DNA of 10,617 bases from Methanomicrobia archaeon. GTDB lineage: Archaea > Halobacteriota > Syntropharchaeia > Alkanophagales > Methanospirareceae. The stretch is taken from NCBI GenBank assembly GCA_016928455.1, contig JAFGKP010000038.1, positions 1-10,617 on the forward strand. The letters run 5' to 3'. Below, in pieces: positions 1-6,915 of the stretch. A program made the translations under genes and the position numbers. Numbering within the stretch: the first letter of the stretch is position 1; the number at the start of each line of letters is the position of its first letter. Below the pieces are notes generated by a model. It saw only the letters and a list, made by a program, of their open reading frames with translations. It searched no databases and was not told where the DNA came from.

Positions 1-1028
1 GCCCGTATGAAGGCGATCCACGCCACGCACTGAAGCAGAGCCTCGAGCGGATACAGGAGGAGTACGGCTATACCTTCTACGTCGGCCCCGAGCTGGAATA
101 TTTCTATTTACATGATGACAAGTCGCTGGAAGTGCTGGACGAGGGCGGGTACTTCGACCTGACCACGCTCGACGCGGGCAGCGACCTCCGCCGTGAGACG
201 ATCATGAGGCTCGAGGCGATGGGGATCAAGGTAGAAGCGAGCCACCACGAGGTCGCGCCATCGCAGCATGAGATCGATTTGCGGTATGCTGATGCGCTCA
301 CGATGGCGGATCGCGTGATGACGCAGCGGATCGTGATCAAAGAGATCGCGCGGCAGCACGGCTGCTATGCCACCTTCATGCCCAAACCGATCTTCGGAGT
401 TAACGGCTCGGGCATGCACGTGCACCAATCGTTGTTCAAGGGCGAGCGGAATGCCTTCTTCGATCCCGCAGATGAGCACAATCTCTCGGCCATCGCGAAA
501 TGGTACACGGCGGGGTTGTTGAAGCACGCGCCGGAGATAACGGCGATTACTAACCAGTGGATCAATTCGTACAAGCGGTTGGTGCCGGGCTACGAGGCGC
601 CGGCGTATATCACGTGGGCGCGCCGTAACCGCTCGACGCTCGTCCGAATACCGATGTACAAGCCAGGCAAGGAGAAAGCGACCCGAATCGAGTTCCGCAG
701 TCCTGACCCTGCCTGCAATCCGTATCTGGCATTTACGGTCATGCTCGCCGCCGGTCTGGCGGGCGTGCGCGGCGCGTACGAGTTGCCGCCACCCACGGAG
801 AAGGACGTCTATCTGATGAGCGAGGACGAGCGGAAGCGGGAGAAGATCCAGACGCTGCCCGGGAGCTTGATCGAGGCGATTAACCTGACGAAGCGGAGCA
901 AGCTCGTCAAAGAGGCTCTGGGCGAGCATATCTTCAGGAATTTCCTCATGTCCAAGCTGGTCGAGTGGGATCGGTACCGTGTGAACGTAACCGAGTGGGA
1001 GTTGAAGGAGTACCTGTCGGTACTGTGA
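1..1028 (+). CDS. glnA: Glutamine synthetase, type I-alpha (5' end outside window)
   Basis: Makes glutamine from glutamate, ammonia and ATP in the cytoplasm; as a class it is a dodecamer and the main entry of ammonium into biosynthesis. The reading frame is open from base 3 to a TGA at 1026-1028 and gives 341 visible residues; the family is about 440-450 long, so roughly the first 100 residues lie outside. Signature blocks occur in the right order: VGPELEYF (metal/glutamate-binding acids), EASHHEVAPSQHEID, GVNGSGMHVHQS (flap-side His), NSYKRLVPGYEAP (ATP/substrate Arg) and RIEFRSPDPACNPYLAF. The stretch where type I-beta enzymes carry the adenylylated tyrosine motif (NLYDLP) reads EKDVYLMSEDER, so control by adenylylation is unlikely, as in archaeal and Gram-positive I-alpha enzymes. 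The downstream neighbour is a convergent transporter. Family identification is very secure. Confidence 0.97.
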   Translation, partial: PYEGDPRHALKQSLERIQEEYGYTFYVGPELEYFYLHDDKSLEVLDEGGYFDLTTLDAGSDLRRETIMRLEAMGIKVEASHHEVAPSQHEIDLRYADALTMADRVMTQRIVIKEIARQHGCYATFMPKPIFGVNGSGMHVHQSLFKGERNAFFDPADEHNLSAIAKWYTAGLLKHAPEITAITNQWINSYKRLVPGYEAPAYITWARRNRSTLVRIPMYKPGKEKATRIEFRSPDPACNPYLAFTVMLAAGLAGVRGAYELPPPTEKDVYLMSEDERKREKIQTLPGSLIEAINLTKRSKLVKEALGEHIFRNFLMSKLVEWDRYRVNVTEWELKEYLSVL

Positions 1029-1108
1029 CGACCGTTTCACCGTCTCGAAGATTCACCTTGTAACAGCACGCGGAAATTACCCTGGCACGAAGGCCACCAA
1101 CCGGGATC

Positions 1109-2392
1109 TTACCGCTCACGGAACAATACTCCATTAACAGGGATTTTCAGAGCGATATGGATAAGTAAGCCCAGCATAACGAGCGCAAATCCTAAGCCGA
1201 GCACGGTGATCGGTACGTAAATCAGCATGAAGAGCGAGGTTAGCAGACCCAGAAACGGTAAAACCGGAAATCGGCCGATGGTGAGCGGCGTTTTAAAGCC
1301 AGTTTCCACCGGGCGCCGGTACCTGAAATAGATGACCGACGCATTCACCAAGATGAAAATGATGAAGATCGTAAAGTTCGTGAGATTGGCAATCGTCGCC
1401 AGATCACCCAGGAATACGAACGGTATAGACACAACGACCACCGCTATGATCGCGATCCACGGTGTCTGCAGTTTCTCCGCGGTCGAGAGGAAGATCCCGG
1501 GCAGGGCTCGATATTCCGCGATGCCGTAGACAAGTCGCGAGCCACTGAGAAGCGTTACCAGCACGGTATTGAAGGTTGAAAACAAAGCTATTACCGATAA
1601 CACGAGCGAGAGCCGATCGCCATACACACGCTGTGCAATCAATGCAAGCGGCGCCTCCGCCTGCGCTAATTCCTGCCACGAAACAACGCTCAACGCGGCA
1701 ACCCCAACAAGGACGTATATAACGGTCGTGATACTGATAGAGAGCATAATTGCCCGTGGCATGTTCTTCTCCGGCTCTTTCGTTTCTTCTGCCAGCCGCG
1801 CAATGTTCTCAAAGCCGATATAACTGAAGAAAATCAAGACTCCCGCTTCTATAACCCCGTTCAGACCCCGTGCCAGCTCGAGGTAATCGATTGAGCCGAA
1901 ATACGGGACGCCGATGAAAATGATGATAACCAAACCGCTCGCTTCAATCAGGGTGAAGAGAATGGTTATGAACGCCGTCTCTTTTATCCCCGCGATGAGA
2001 ATGACACCGCAGACGAGCAGCGTTGCGACCGCGATCACCGGGACGGGGGTATGAAAAAGGGCTGAGAAGTACTTCGCGAATCCAACAGCAACAGTCGCAG
2101 CCGCAAGGATGCTGCCTACGATGATCAACCAGCCGGTAAGCCATGCGGCCGTATCACCAAAGGATTTCTCGATATACACGTATTCCGCTCCTGCTTCGGG
2201 GAATCGAGAAGAAAGCTCGGCATAGCTCAACCCTGTTAACGCGGCGACAATACTCGCAAGGATGACAGAGAGCCACAAACCATTGCTACTGAGCCCGGCC
2301 GCCTCCCCGATAATCACATAAATGCCCGCGCCGAGAATGACCCCGATACCCATCAACGTTATCTGCCAGAGCCCCAGAGCCCGTTTCAACAC
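1109..2392 (-). CDS. APC-superfamily amino acid/polyamine permease
   Basis: A 427-residue integral membrane protein with about twelve hydrophobic segments, the usual APC length. It opens with the family's TM1 signature (LGLWQITLMGIGVILGAGIY, whose unwound GxG region binds the substrate backbone), followed by the FPEAGAEYVYIEKSFG loop and the conserved FENIARLAEETKEPEKNMPRA block after TM6. These place it in the cationic amino acid / polyamine antiporter-like branch; the substrate cannot be read from sequence. The start is a GTG at 2392-2390; an AGGTGATG Shine-Dalgarno match sits 8 nt before it, which supports this start. It is convergent with glnA (80 bp between the stops) and 154 bp after the radical SAM gene on the same strand, so it probably has its own promoter. 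Proximity to glnA suggests, but does not show, amino-acid transport. Confidence 0.93.
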   Translation of the reverse strand: MLKRALGLWQITLMGIGVILGAGIYVIIGEAAGLSSNGLWLSVILASIVAALTGLSYAELSSRFPEAGAEYVYIEKSFGDTAAWLTGWLIIVGSILAAATVAVGFAKYFSALFHTPVPVIAVATLLVCGVILIAGIKETAFITILFTLIEASGLVIIIFIGVPYFGSIDYLELARGLNGVIEAGVLIFFSYIGFENIARLAEETKEPEKNMPRAIMLSISITTVIYVLVGVAALSVVSWQELAQAEAPLALIAQRVYGDRLSLVLSVIALFSTFNTVLVTLLSGSRLVYGIAEYRALPGIFLSTAEKLQTPWIAIIAVVVVSIPFVFLGDLATIANLTNFTIFIIFILVNASVIYFRYRRPVETGFKTPLTIGRFPVLPFLGLLTSLFMLIYVPITVLGLGFALVMLGLLIHIALKIPVNGVLFRER

Positions 2393-2400
2393 GTCTCTCT

Positions 2401-2408
2401 CATCACCT
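2401..2408 (-). promoter_or_regulatory. Shine-Dalgarno site for the APC permease
   Basis: Read on the minus strand this is AGGTGATG, a strong match to the complement of the 16S rRNA 3' end (AGGTGATC). It lies 8 nt before the GTG at 2392 and decides in favour of that non-ATG start. The ATG contained inside the site opens a frame that stops after five codons and is not a start. Confidence 0.65.
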
Positions 2409-2415
2409 TTCTGTT

Positions 2416-2426
2416 ACGTAGTACGT
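2416..2426. promoter_or_regulatory. Short interrupted palindrome upstream of APC permease
   Basis: ACGTA-g-TACGT is a perfect 5+5 bp inverted repeat around one base, 23 nt ahead of the permease start codon. Position and symmetry would suit a small operator, but 5-bp arms occur often by chance and no regulator is encoded nearby. Confidence 0.2.
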
Positions 2427-2517
2427 TCGCGGTGAATCATTCATTTTTCATGAAGAATATCCTGTGCTTCACGCGCGTAACAACCTCGAAATGCTCATAC
2501 TCTGCACGATCCCTCGG

Positions 2518-2532
2518 CCTGCTACCTGCAGG
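2518..2532 (-). terminator. Possible 3' hairpin after radical SAM gene
   Basis: CCTGC and GCAGG form a 5-bp stem with a 5-nt loop, starting 14 nt beyond the radical SAM stop codon. There is no T-run after it on the minus strand, so it could be an RNA 3'-end structure but is not a convincing terminator. Confidence 0.2.
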
Positions 2533-2546
2533 GTCTGTCTGGATGA

Positions 2547-3599
2547 TTAAAGCACTCCAAGCAACTGCTGATTACCGATATTAACGTTATTCAGGTATTT
2601 TTTGGCCGCCTCGTAGCAGCGCTTCACCTGCTCACGCGGCGTGATCGGCAGATCGCGCATATAAAAATCAGGATGGAAGACGAGCAGAGAATACGGTATC
2701 TCTGGGCTCAGATCAGCAATGAACGTCGCGATCTGCTCTACCTCCTCTTCGTCGACATAAAACGGCACGAGCAGCGTCGTCGCGGTGAGCACTGGCGGCT
2801 CGGAATGCGCGAAATACTGGCGTGCGATCATCTCGAAGTTCTCGTACGCGCGCTGGTTGTAAACACCACTCAGTGCTTCACCCAGCTGCGGATTAAAGGC
2901 TTTAAGGTCGAACTTAACGATCCCGCCGCTTTGTAAGGAGAGTTCCGCCGCACGTTTCACCAGCGTTTTGTTGCCGCAGCCGTTCCATTCCCAGCAGATT
3001 CGCACCTTCATCTTCGCCAGAACAGCCTCAGAAGCGCGCAGTGCGAACGGGAGCTGCGGCTCGGGACTGCCCCCGAAGTAGCAGATGCAATTGACGTCGT
3101 CACGTTGGGTCACGCTGGCAACGAACGTTTTGACACTCACGGGCTTGATCATCTGGAACTCCTTGTGCGATGCGTTCTGGCAGAAGAGGCAGTTGAAGTT
3201 GCACCCGTAGAAGAAGACCGCAACATTCACCTTTCCGTACTGCGAGGAGCCGGGGCAGAACCACGCCGCGCAGCAGTTCGTCGGCAGCGGATCGATATAG
3301 GAATACAGGATCGCATGGTCGTAGGGCGCTGCTGATCTCAGTTTACCGTCCACGTTCGTTCGCAGCCCGCAGTAGCCTCGTTCACCCTCTGCTATCACGC
3401 ATTCGTTCGCGCAAACAGTGCAGCGTATCCCACCTTCGCTTCGCGGCGGCTCGGCCGGGAGACGGTACTGCGTTCTGATGCGCGCATGCGCGGCCCTGGC
3501 AAGCTCTAAGGCTTCTTCTCGGCCGCTGCGGAGGCAATCGACGCAGACCTGCAACGCGGCTGATACGTTCGCCTTCCCGCAGAGGATGCAGTTAGTCAT
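2547..3599 (-). CDS. Radical SAM protein with N-terminal cysteine clusters (PflA-like)
   Basis: A 350-residue protein of the radical SAM superfamily, in the group annotated as pyruvate-formate-lyase-activating-enzyme-like or AmmeMemoRadiSam-related; its reaction is unknown. The cluster-binding CxxxCxxC is at C133, C137 and C140 (GCNFNCLFC), followed by a GGSPEP block at 176-181 that corresponds to the SAM-binding GGE motif. Before the core are two further cysteine groups: C4/C7 with C19/C22, a zinc-ribbon-like pair, and C60/C63/C67/C77 (CTVCANEC...GYCGLR). A conserved-looking DPLPTNCCAAWFCPG segment at 103-117 adds three more cysteines. The ATG at 3599 is kept because C4 and C7 lie right after it and pair with C19/C22. 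It follows SepCysS on the same strand after 65 bp, so the two may be co-transcribed. The substrate is not recognisable; a link to tRNA-dependent cysteine synthesis would be conjecture from position alone. Confidence 0.92.
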   Translation of the reverse strand: MTNCILCGKANVSAALQVCVDCLRSGREEALELARAAHARIRTQYRLPAEPPRSEGGIRCTVCANECVIAEGERGYCGLRTNVDGKLRSAAPYDHAILYSYIDPLPTNCCAAWFCPGSSQYGKVNVAVFFYGCNFNCLFCQNASHKEFQMIKPVSVKTFVASVTQRDDVNCICYFGGSPEPQLPFALRASEAVLAKMKVRICWEWNGCGNKTLVKRAAELSLQSGGIVKFDLKAFNPQLGEALSGVYNQRAYENFEMIARQYFAHSEPPVLTATTLLVPFYVDEEEVEQIATFIADLSPEIPYSLLVFHPDFYMRDLPITPREQVKRCYEAAKKYLNNVNIGNQQLLGVL

Positions 3600-3642
3600 G
3601 TCTGATGCTTATATAGCTTTGCTTAGCTAACTGTAAGATTTT

Positions 3643-3650
3643 ATGTTATA
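3643..3650 (-). promoter_or_regulatory. Candidate TATA box for the radical SAM gene
   Basis: Minus-strand TATAACAT, within an A/T-rich stretch, lies 43 nt upstream of the radical SAM ATG; transcription starting about 25 nt downstream would leave a leader of roughly 20 nt. A second AT-rich box, CTATATAAGC (3607-3616), sits only 7 nt from the ATG, too close for normal archaeal spacing. If either works, this gene can be expressed separately from SepCysS. Confidence 0.3.
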
Positions 3651-3664
3651 CCCTTTCAGCGGAT

Positions 3665-5020
3665 TCAGTGGATCTTCAACCCGTATTTTTCCGCTATCTC
3701 CAGAAACGCCGCGCTCAGGTACTTCACCCGCGCCCAGCTCAATCCGTACGTGTTCAGCTTCCACACGCGGGTCGAGCCCGCAAACTCACCCACGATCTTT
3801 CGCTTCTTTAAGTCATCACTGAGGAAATAGCCCCTGCGTTTATGCGTCTTCGCGATATGATCGAAGCTCGCACACGTGTCCACCCGTGAGAGTGTGTGCC
3901 TGCGGGGATATTCACTCAAGATCCTGTTCCCGTCGATGCGGAGAAACTCGCGAACAAAGTAATTCGACTTCGCCACTTCCTCGTCCCAGTGCTGCACCCG
4001 CTCCTTCACGGCGGGGAAGGATGCCATCATCGAGAGAACCGTCGCGCCCATCAAGGTGCACCCGAGCAGCTCAGGCTCCTTGTTCTCGAAGCTCCTCCCG
4101 GTACTGTCACCCATGATACTGCTGCCTCTGAAAATTGTGGACGACCATGCCGCGGTCGTCGCGAGGATGCCGGATGGCGCAACGGCAGCCATTCCCTTGT
4201 GCCCGGAGCCGACGAGGAAATCCGCTCCGATCTCCTTTCCATTCACGGGCATCATCCCCACGGCATACGCGCCATTACAGAGGAACGGTATGCCGTAATC
4301 CTGTGCTATTCTGCCAACGCCTGCGACATCATGCAGGTTCCCGTAACTGTAATCCACGAGCTCGATAATGATGAGCTTTGGTCGCTTACCCGTCTCTCTC
4401 GTCACAGCATCGATCGCTTCCGCGACCGCCTCACCGGTGATAATATGCTCATCACCCGACGTGGCCTCGCGGATAACGCCACCTGCGAGTTCGACGGCCA
4501 GGAATTCCGTGTAGTGCGCCAGATCCGAGACGATAACGACATCCCCGCTCTTCACAAGAGAGGACGTAACGGCCTGAAAGCCGCGACGCGCACCGGGCAT
4601 CACCCGCACGTCGTCCATGCCCACAAAATCAGCCAATTCGGCGTGAAATGCCGCGATTGGCGGCTGTGCAATCTCATCCAGCCGGCCCGTCAGGCACCGG
4701 TCACAGACCGAATAGCCATCACCATAGGCGATGAGTGCCTTGCGCGCGTCCAGCGTCAAACGTCCACCAGCCTGGATGGGATTGATATTGATGAACTCCT
4801 CTTCGCGTGTCCGCAATTCGAGGTCTGGCGTGACCTGCTTGATAGGAGTGCCCCTGCCCGCCTTTAACGCCTCGACGAGCTGCTCGAGGTGCGCAATACG
4901 TTCTGAGAAGAGCGCTTCTTCCTGGTCGTCAAGGCCGGTCGGTAATGCGTGTCGATAAAGCTCACGCAGCTCTTCAAGCGCGAACAGCGCCTCATAGATC
5001 TTTCGTACCCGGATATCCAT
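3665..5020 (-). CDS. pscS: O-phospho-L-seryl-tRNA:Cys-tRNA synthase (SepCysS)
   Basis: A PLP-dependent enzyme that converts Sep-tRNA(Cys), made by SepRS, into Cys-tRNA(Cys); this indirect route is the cysteine pathway of most methanogens. Diagnostic blocks are present in order: FININPIQAGG (76-86), GDGYSVCDRC (100-109), GARRGF (143-148), AHYTEFLA (168-175), YGNL (226-229), NGAYAVG (249-255), GSGHKGMAA (271-279) with K275 as the expected Schiff-base lysine, and LLGCT (318-322). C106, C109 and C321 match the three cysteines implicated in sulfur transfer in the Archaeoglobus enzyme. At 451 residues it is longer than the ~380-390-residue archaeoglobal form because of a mostly helical, charged N-terminal arm of about 75 residues. 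From memory, such an arm and the GARRGF variant are typical of Methanosarcina/Methanomicrobiales-type SepCysS. The start ATG has GGTGAG directly before it, unusually close. The radical SAM gene follows; the GntP permease precedes on the same strand. Confidence 0.95.
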   Translation of the reverse strand: MDIRVRKIYEALFALEELRELYRHALPTGLDDQEEALFSERIAHLEQLVEALKAGRGTPIKQVTPDLELRTREEEFININPIQAGGRLTLDARKALIAYGDGYSVCDRCLTGRLDEIAQPPIAAFHAELADFVGMDDVRVMPGARRGFQAVTSSLVKSGDVVIVSDLAHYTEFLAVELAGGVIREATSGDEHIITGEAVAEAIDAVTRETGKRPKLIIIELVDYSYGNLHDVAGVGRIAQDYGIPFLCNGAYAVGMMPVNGKEIGADFLVGSGHKGMAAVAPSGILATTAAWSSTIFRGSSIMGDSTGRSFENKEPELLGCTLMGATVLSMMASFPAVKERVQHWDEEVAKSNYFVREFLRIDGNRILSEYPRRHTLSRVDTCASFDHIAKTHKRRGYFLSDDLKKRKIVGEFAGSTRVWKLNTYGLSWARVKYLSAAFLEIAEKYGLKIH

Positions 5021-5054
5021 CTCACCGACACTGTGTGAACTCTTTCTTTGTGTC

Positions 5055-5062
5055 CTTAATTA
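5055..5062 (-). promoter_or_regulatory. Candidate TATA box for SepCysS
   Basis: The 97-bp gap between the permease and SepCysS holds two AT-rich boxes on the minus strand: TAATTAAG here, 34 nt from the ATG, and TTTTTACTTATTT at about 5078-5090. Either could serve as an archaeal TATA element giving a short leader. The choice is not decided by sequence. Confidence 0.3.
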
Positions 5063-5117
5063 GCTTCTGGAGGTGGAAATAAGTAAAAATACGCTCCTCG
5101 CTGAGTCATAGTAATCG

Positions 5118-6389
5118 TTACGTTGCAAACATGCCCGAGAAATGCAGGAGAAGCGTTATGCCGAGAGCCATCACCCCGAGTACCATCCCGCCCAGGGTAT
5201 AGCAGCGATAGCCTGTTGCCGGCTCAAGTCCTGCAAGCTCCACCACCGTCCAGAAGTACGCGTCGTTCGCGTGCGAGATCATGAAGGTGCCTGAGGCCAT
5301 GGAGAACAGCACGAGCATCGGGGACAGACCCAGCGTCGGTAAAATCGGTGCCAGGAGGCCAGGAACAACGATGAAGGTAACGAGCCGCGAGCCCTGTATG
5401 GTCTGGATCGCAACAGCAAGCAGAAAAGGAATGAGGAGCGCCGGGAGTCCCGACGCGATAACTATCGCGCAGAGCTCCGGACCCACCCCGGTCAAGCCCA
5501 GAACTGAGCCAAGCGCACCACCTGCGCAGAGCACCATGAGGATCCCCCCACCGCGTCGTACCGCTTCCCCGGTCCAGAGGTTACGTTTGTCCTGACCAAA
5601 ACGGGTCGTAGAAAGAAAAGCGAGTGCAACGCCGATCAAGAGCGCGATATTCGGATTTCCCAGGAATTCCAGCACGGGTATGGGCACGAGCAGCTGCACG
5701 AAGATGAGCACCAAGGGCACGGCGATAGGCGGATAAGCACGTAATCTGCTCGCGCGCGCTCGCACCTCGCCAACCGCGCTCCCGGGTATCTCCCCGATCC
5801 TGCAGAACCGCTGCGCGTACCAGTAGCCGACCAGTGACGTGGGAATCGCAATCAAGACGCCGAGCACAACGATTTCCATGCCAACCACCCCGAGTTCGGT
5901 CGCGGCGGAATACACGCCTGGTGCGGGATAGATGAGCTCGTAGGAGGCGAGTGTGCCCAGGCCCAGCGAGGTTGCGACCACGCCCACGGGTAGCTTCTGC
6001 CTCGCGGCAATCTCGCGTGCGATTGGAATCAAGATAACGTAGGCGAGGATGCAGCACATCACCGGCAATGCCACGAGGAATCCTAGCACATTCAGTGCAA
6101 GGACCGGCTTCTTCGTGAGCCTGATGATGTCATCGGCAATGACCGTGGTACCGCCGATACCTTCAAGGATCGTGCCGATGATGCTACCGCAGACGATGAT
6201 GATACCCAGCTGATACAGCACCTGGCTCATGCCAGTTAAGAGCGATTCCAGGCCTTCAAACGGGCGCCCTGACAGGATCGCCACGAAGATCGAGACGCCC
6301 AACAAACTCAGAAAGGGATGGATACGGAATGTCGTGGTGAGTACCAGGATCAGAGCAAGGGCGATCAGGAAAATGAGGAGCGGGGACAT
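5118..6389 (-). CDS. GntP-family permease
   Basis: A 423-residue very hydrophobic protein with about twelve or more membrane segments, matching the gluconate:H+ symporter family in length and layout. Family features include the N-terminal block around RIHPFLSLLGVSIFVAILSG, the early CGSIIGTILEGIGG segment, YELIYPAPGVYSAATELG, which corresponds to the substrate-region HPGP block of GntT-type proteins, and the C-terminal SHANDAYFWTVVE, equivalent to SH(V/A)ND(S/A)xFW. In bacteria members carry gluconate, glycerate, idonate and related sugar acids; the substrate here is unknown, and no gluconate kinase or dehydratase gene is adjacent. The ATG at 6389 has no clear Shine-Dalgarno. It is divergent from the DUF3795 gene across a 130-bp gap and 97 bp upstream of SepCysS. 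GntP proteins are mostly bacterial, so lateral acquisition is possible, although local base composition (39 of 60 G/C in 5461-5520) does not look foreign. Confidence 0.9.
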   Translation of the reverse strand: MSPLLIFLIALALILVLTTTFRIHPFLSLLGVSIFVAILSGRPFEGLESLLTGMSQVLYQLGIIIVCGSIIGTILEGIGGTTVIADDIIRLTKKPVLALNVLGFLVALPVMCCILAYVILIPIAREIAARQKLPVGVVATSLGLGTLASYELIYPAPGVYSAATELGVVGMEIVVLGVLIAIPTSLVGYWYAQRFCRIGEIPGSAVGEVRARASRLRAYPPIAVPLVLIFVQLLVPIPVLEFLGNPNIALLIGVALAFLSTTRFGQDKRNLWTGEAVRRGGGILMVLCAGGALGSVLGLTGVGPELCAIVIASGLPALLIPFLLAVAIQTIQGSRLVTFIVVPGLLAPILPTLGLSPMLVLFSMASGTFMISHANDAYFWTVVELAGLEPATGYRCYTLGGMVLGVMALGITLLLHFSGMFAT

Positions 6390-6504
6390 ACTCGTTCGGT
6401 ATCTTCAACTGTTGCGTTGTATGCATCTAGGTAGCGGTCGGGTTAATAACTTTCCCTCTTTAAGGCTATCCTTTAATAGGACGCTTTTTGATAGGAGAAG
6501 TAAG

Positions 6505-6512
6505 GGAGGTGA
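6505..6512 (+). promoter_or_regulatory. Strong Shine-Dalgarno site for the DUF3795 gene
   Basis: GGAGGTGA is a full-strength match to the 16S 3' end and stands 7 nt before the ATG at 6520. It fixes that start and excludes the much longer upstream extension of the same frame, which would overlap the beginning of the permease gene on the other strand. A TATA-like TTTAATAG lies about 30 bp further upstream, near 6468-6475. Confidence 0.75.
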
Positions 6513-6519
6513 GTGCCAA

Positions 6520-6804
6520 ATGCCGAGCGCATGTGGGTTAGCGTGTGAAGTTTGCGGTTTGCGGGAGCAAGGATTCTGCCCTATCGACGGCTGTGTGCCG
6601 GGGACCGATGCCGCTGCAAAGGAGAAGCTGGAAAAGTTCACCGTGGCGGTTGGGCATCCCTGCTTCATTCTTGAGTGCGCGATCAGGAATCAGGTGGACC
6701 ATTGCACACGCTGCCCGGAATTCCCCTGCGAGATTCATTACCAGCAGGGGCTCTATAGCGAGAAACTCCTCGATATGATTAGAAGCATGCGTGGGAAGGA
6801 GTAG
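6520..6804 (+). CDS. Small cysteine-rich DUF3795-family protein
   Basis: A 94-residue soluble protein with ten cysteines: C5, C9, C12, C20, C25, C48, C53, C62, C65 and C70. The spacing CGLACEVC near the N-terminus, then CFILECAI and CTRCPEFPC, is the pattern of DUF3795 proteins, common in methanogens and anaerobic bacteria and of unknown function. The cysteines suggest binding of zinc or an iron-sulfur centre, but which is not known. No membrane segment or signal peptide is visible. The frame is open upstream as far as 6229, but the Shine-Dalgarno and the family N-terminus (M-x-x-x-CGLxC) both point to the ATG at 6520. It is a single-gene unit, divergent from the GntP permease and convergent with the small membrane protein. 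Confidence 0.87.
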   Translation: MPSACGLACEVCGLREQGFCPIDGCVPGTDAAAKEKLEKFTVAVGHPCFILECAIRNQVDHCTRCPEFPCEIHYQQGLYSEKLLDMIRSMRGKE

Positions 6805-6915
6805 TTCGTTGTGGACGAATCACATACCCACTAACCTTCTGGGTTAAGGATCAGCTTGTATGCTGGTTTTGATATGCCCTGGTCATGGGCAACCATCCCT
6901 TTGCTCGATCGAAAC
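6805..6915. other. Convergent intergenic gap with two weak hairpins
   Basis: This gap separates the 3' ends of the DUF3795 gene and the small membrane protein gene. It contains TAACC-ttctg-GGTTA (6832-6846) and TGCCC-tggtcat-GGGCA (6875-6891), each a 5-bp stem. Neither is followed by a clear T-run on either strand; they may mark RNA 3' ends. No coding sequence is seen. Confidence 0.3.

Noticed and set aside
108..1040. 310-codon open frame on the minus strand opposite glnA
   Set aside because: It is a shadow of the glutamine synthetase frame: Arg- and Leu-rich, no domain, and the plus strand carries every signature of the enzyme.
3896..4867. 323-codon plus-strand frame opposite SepCysS
   Set aside because: It lies wholly within the SepCysS gene, has no recognisable motif and no ribosome site; G/C-rich codon bias on the other strand explains it.
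5581..6057. 158-codon minus-strand frame inside the GntP permease
   Set aside because: It is an alternative frame of a membrane protein gene, dominated by Arg, with no domain.
6229..6519. N-terminal extension of the DUF3795 frame by 97 codons
   Set aside because: It overlaps the start of the divergent permease gene, is not DUF3795-like, and the strong Shine-Dalgarno at 6505-6512 marks the ATG at 6520.
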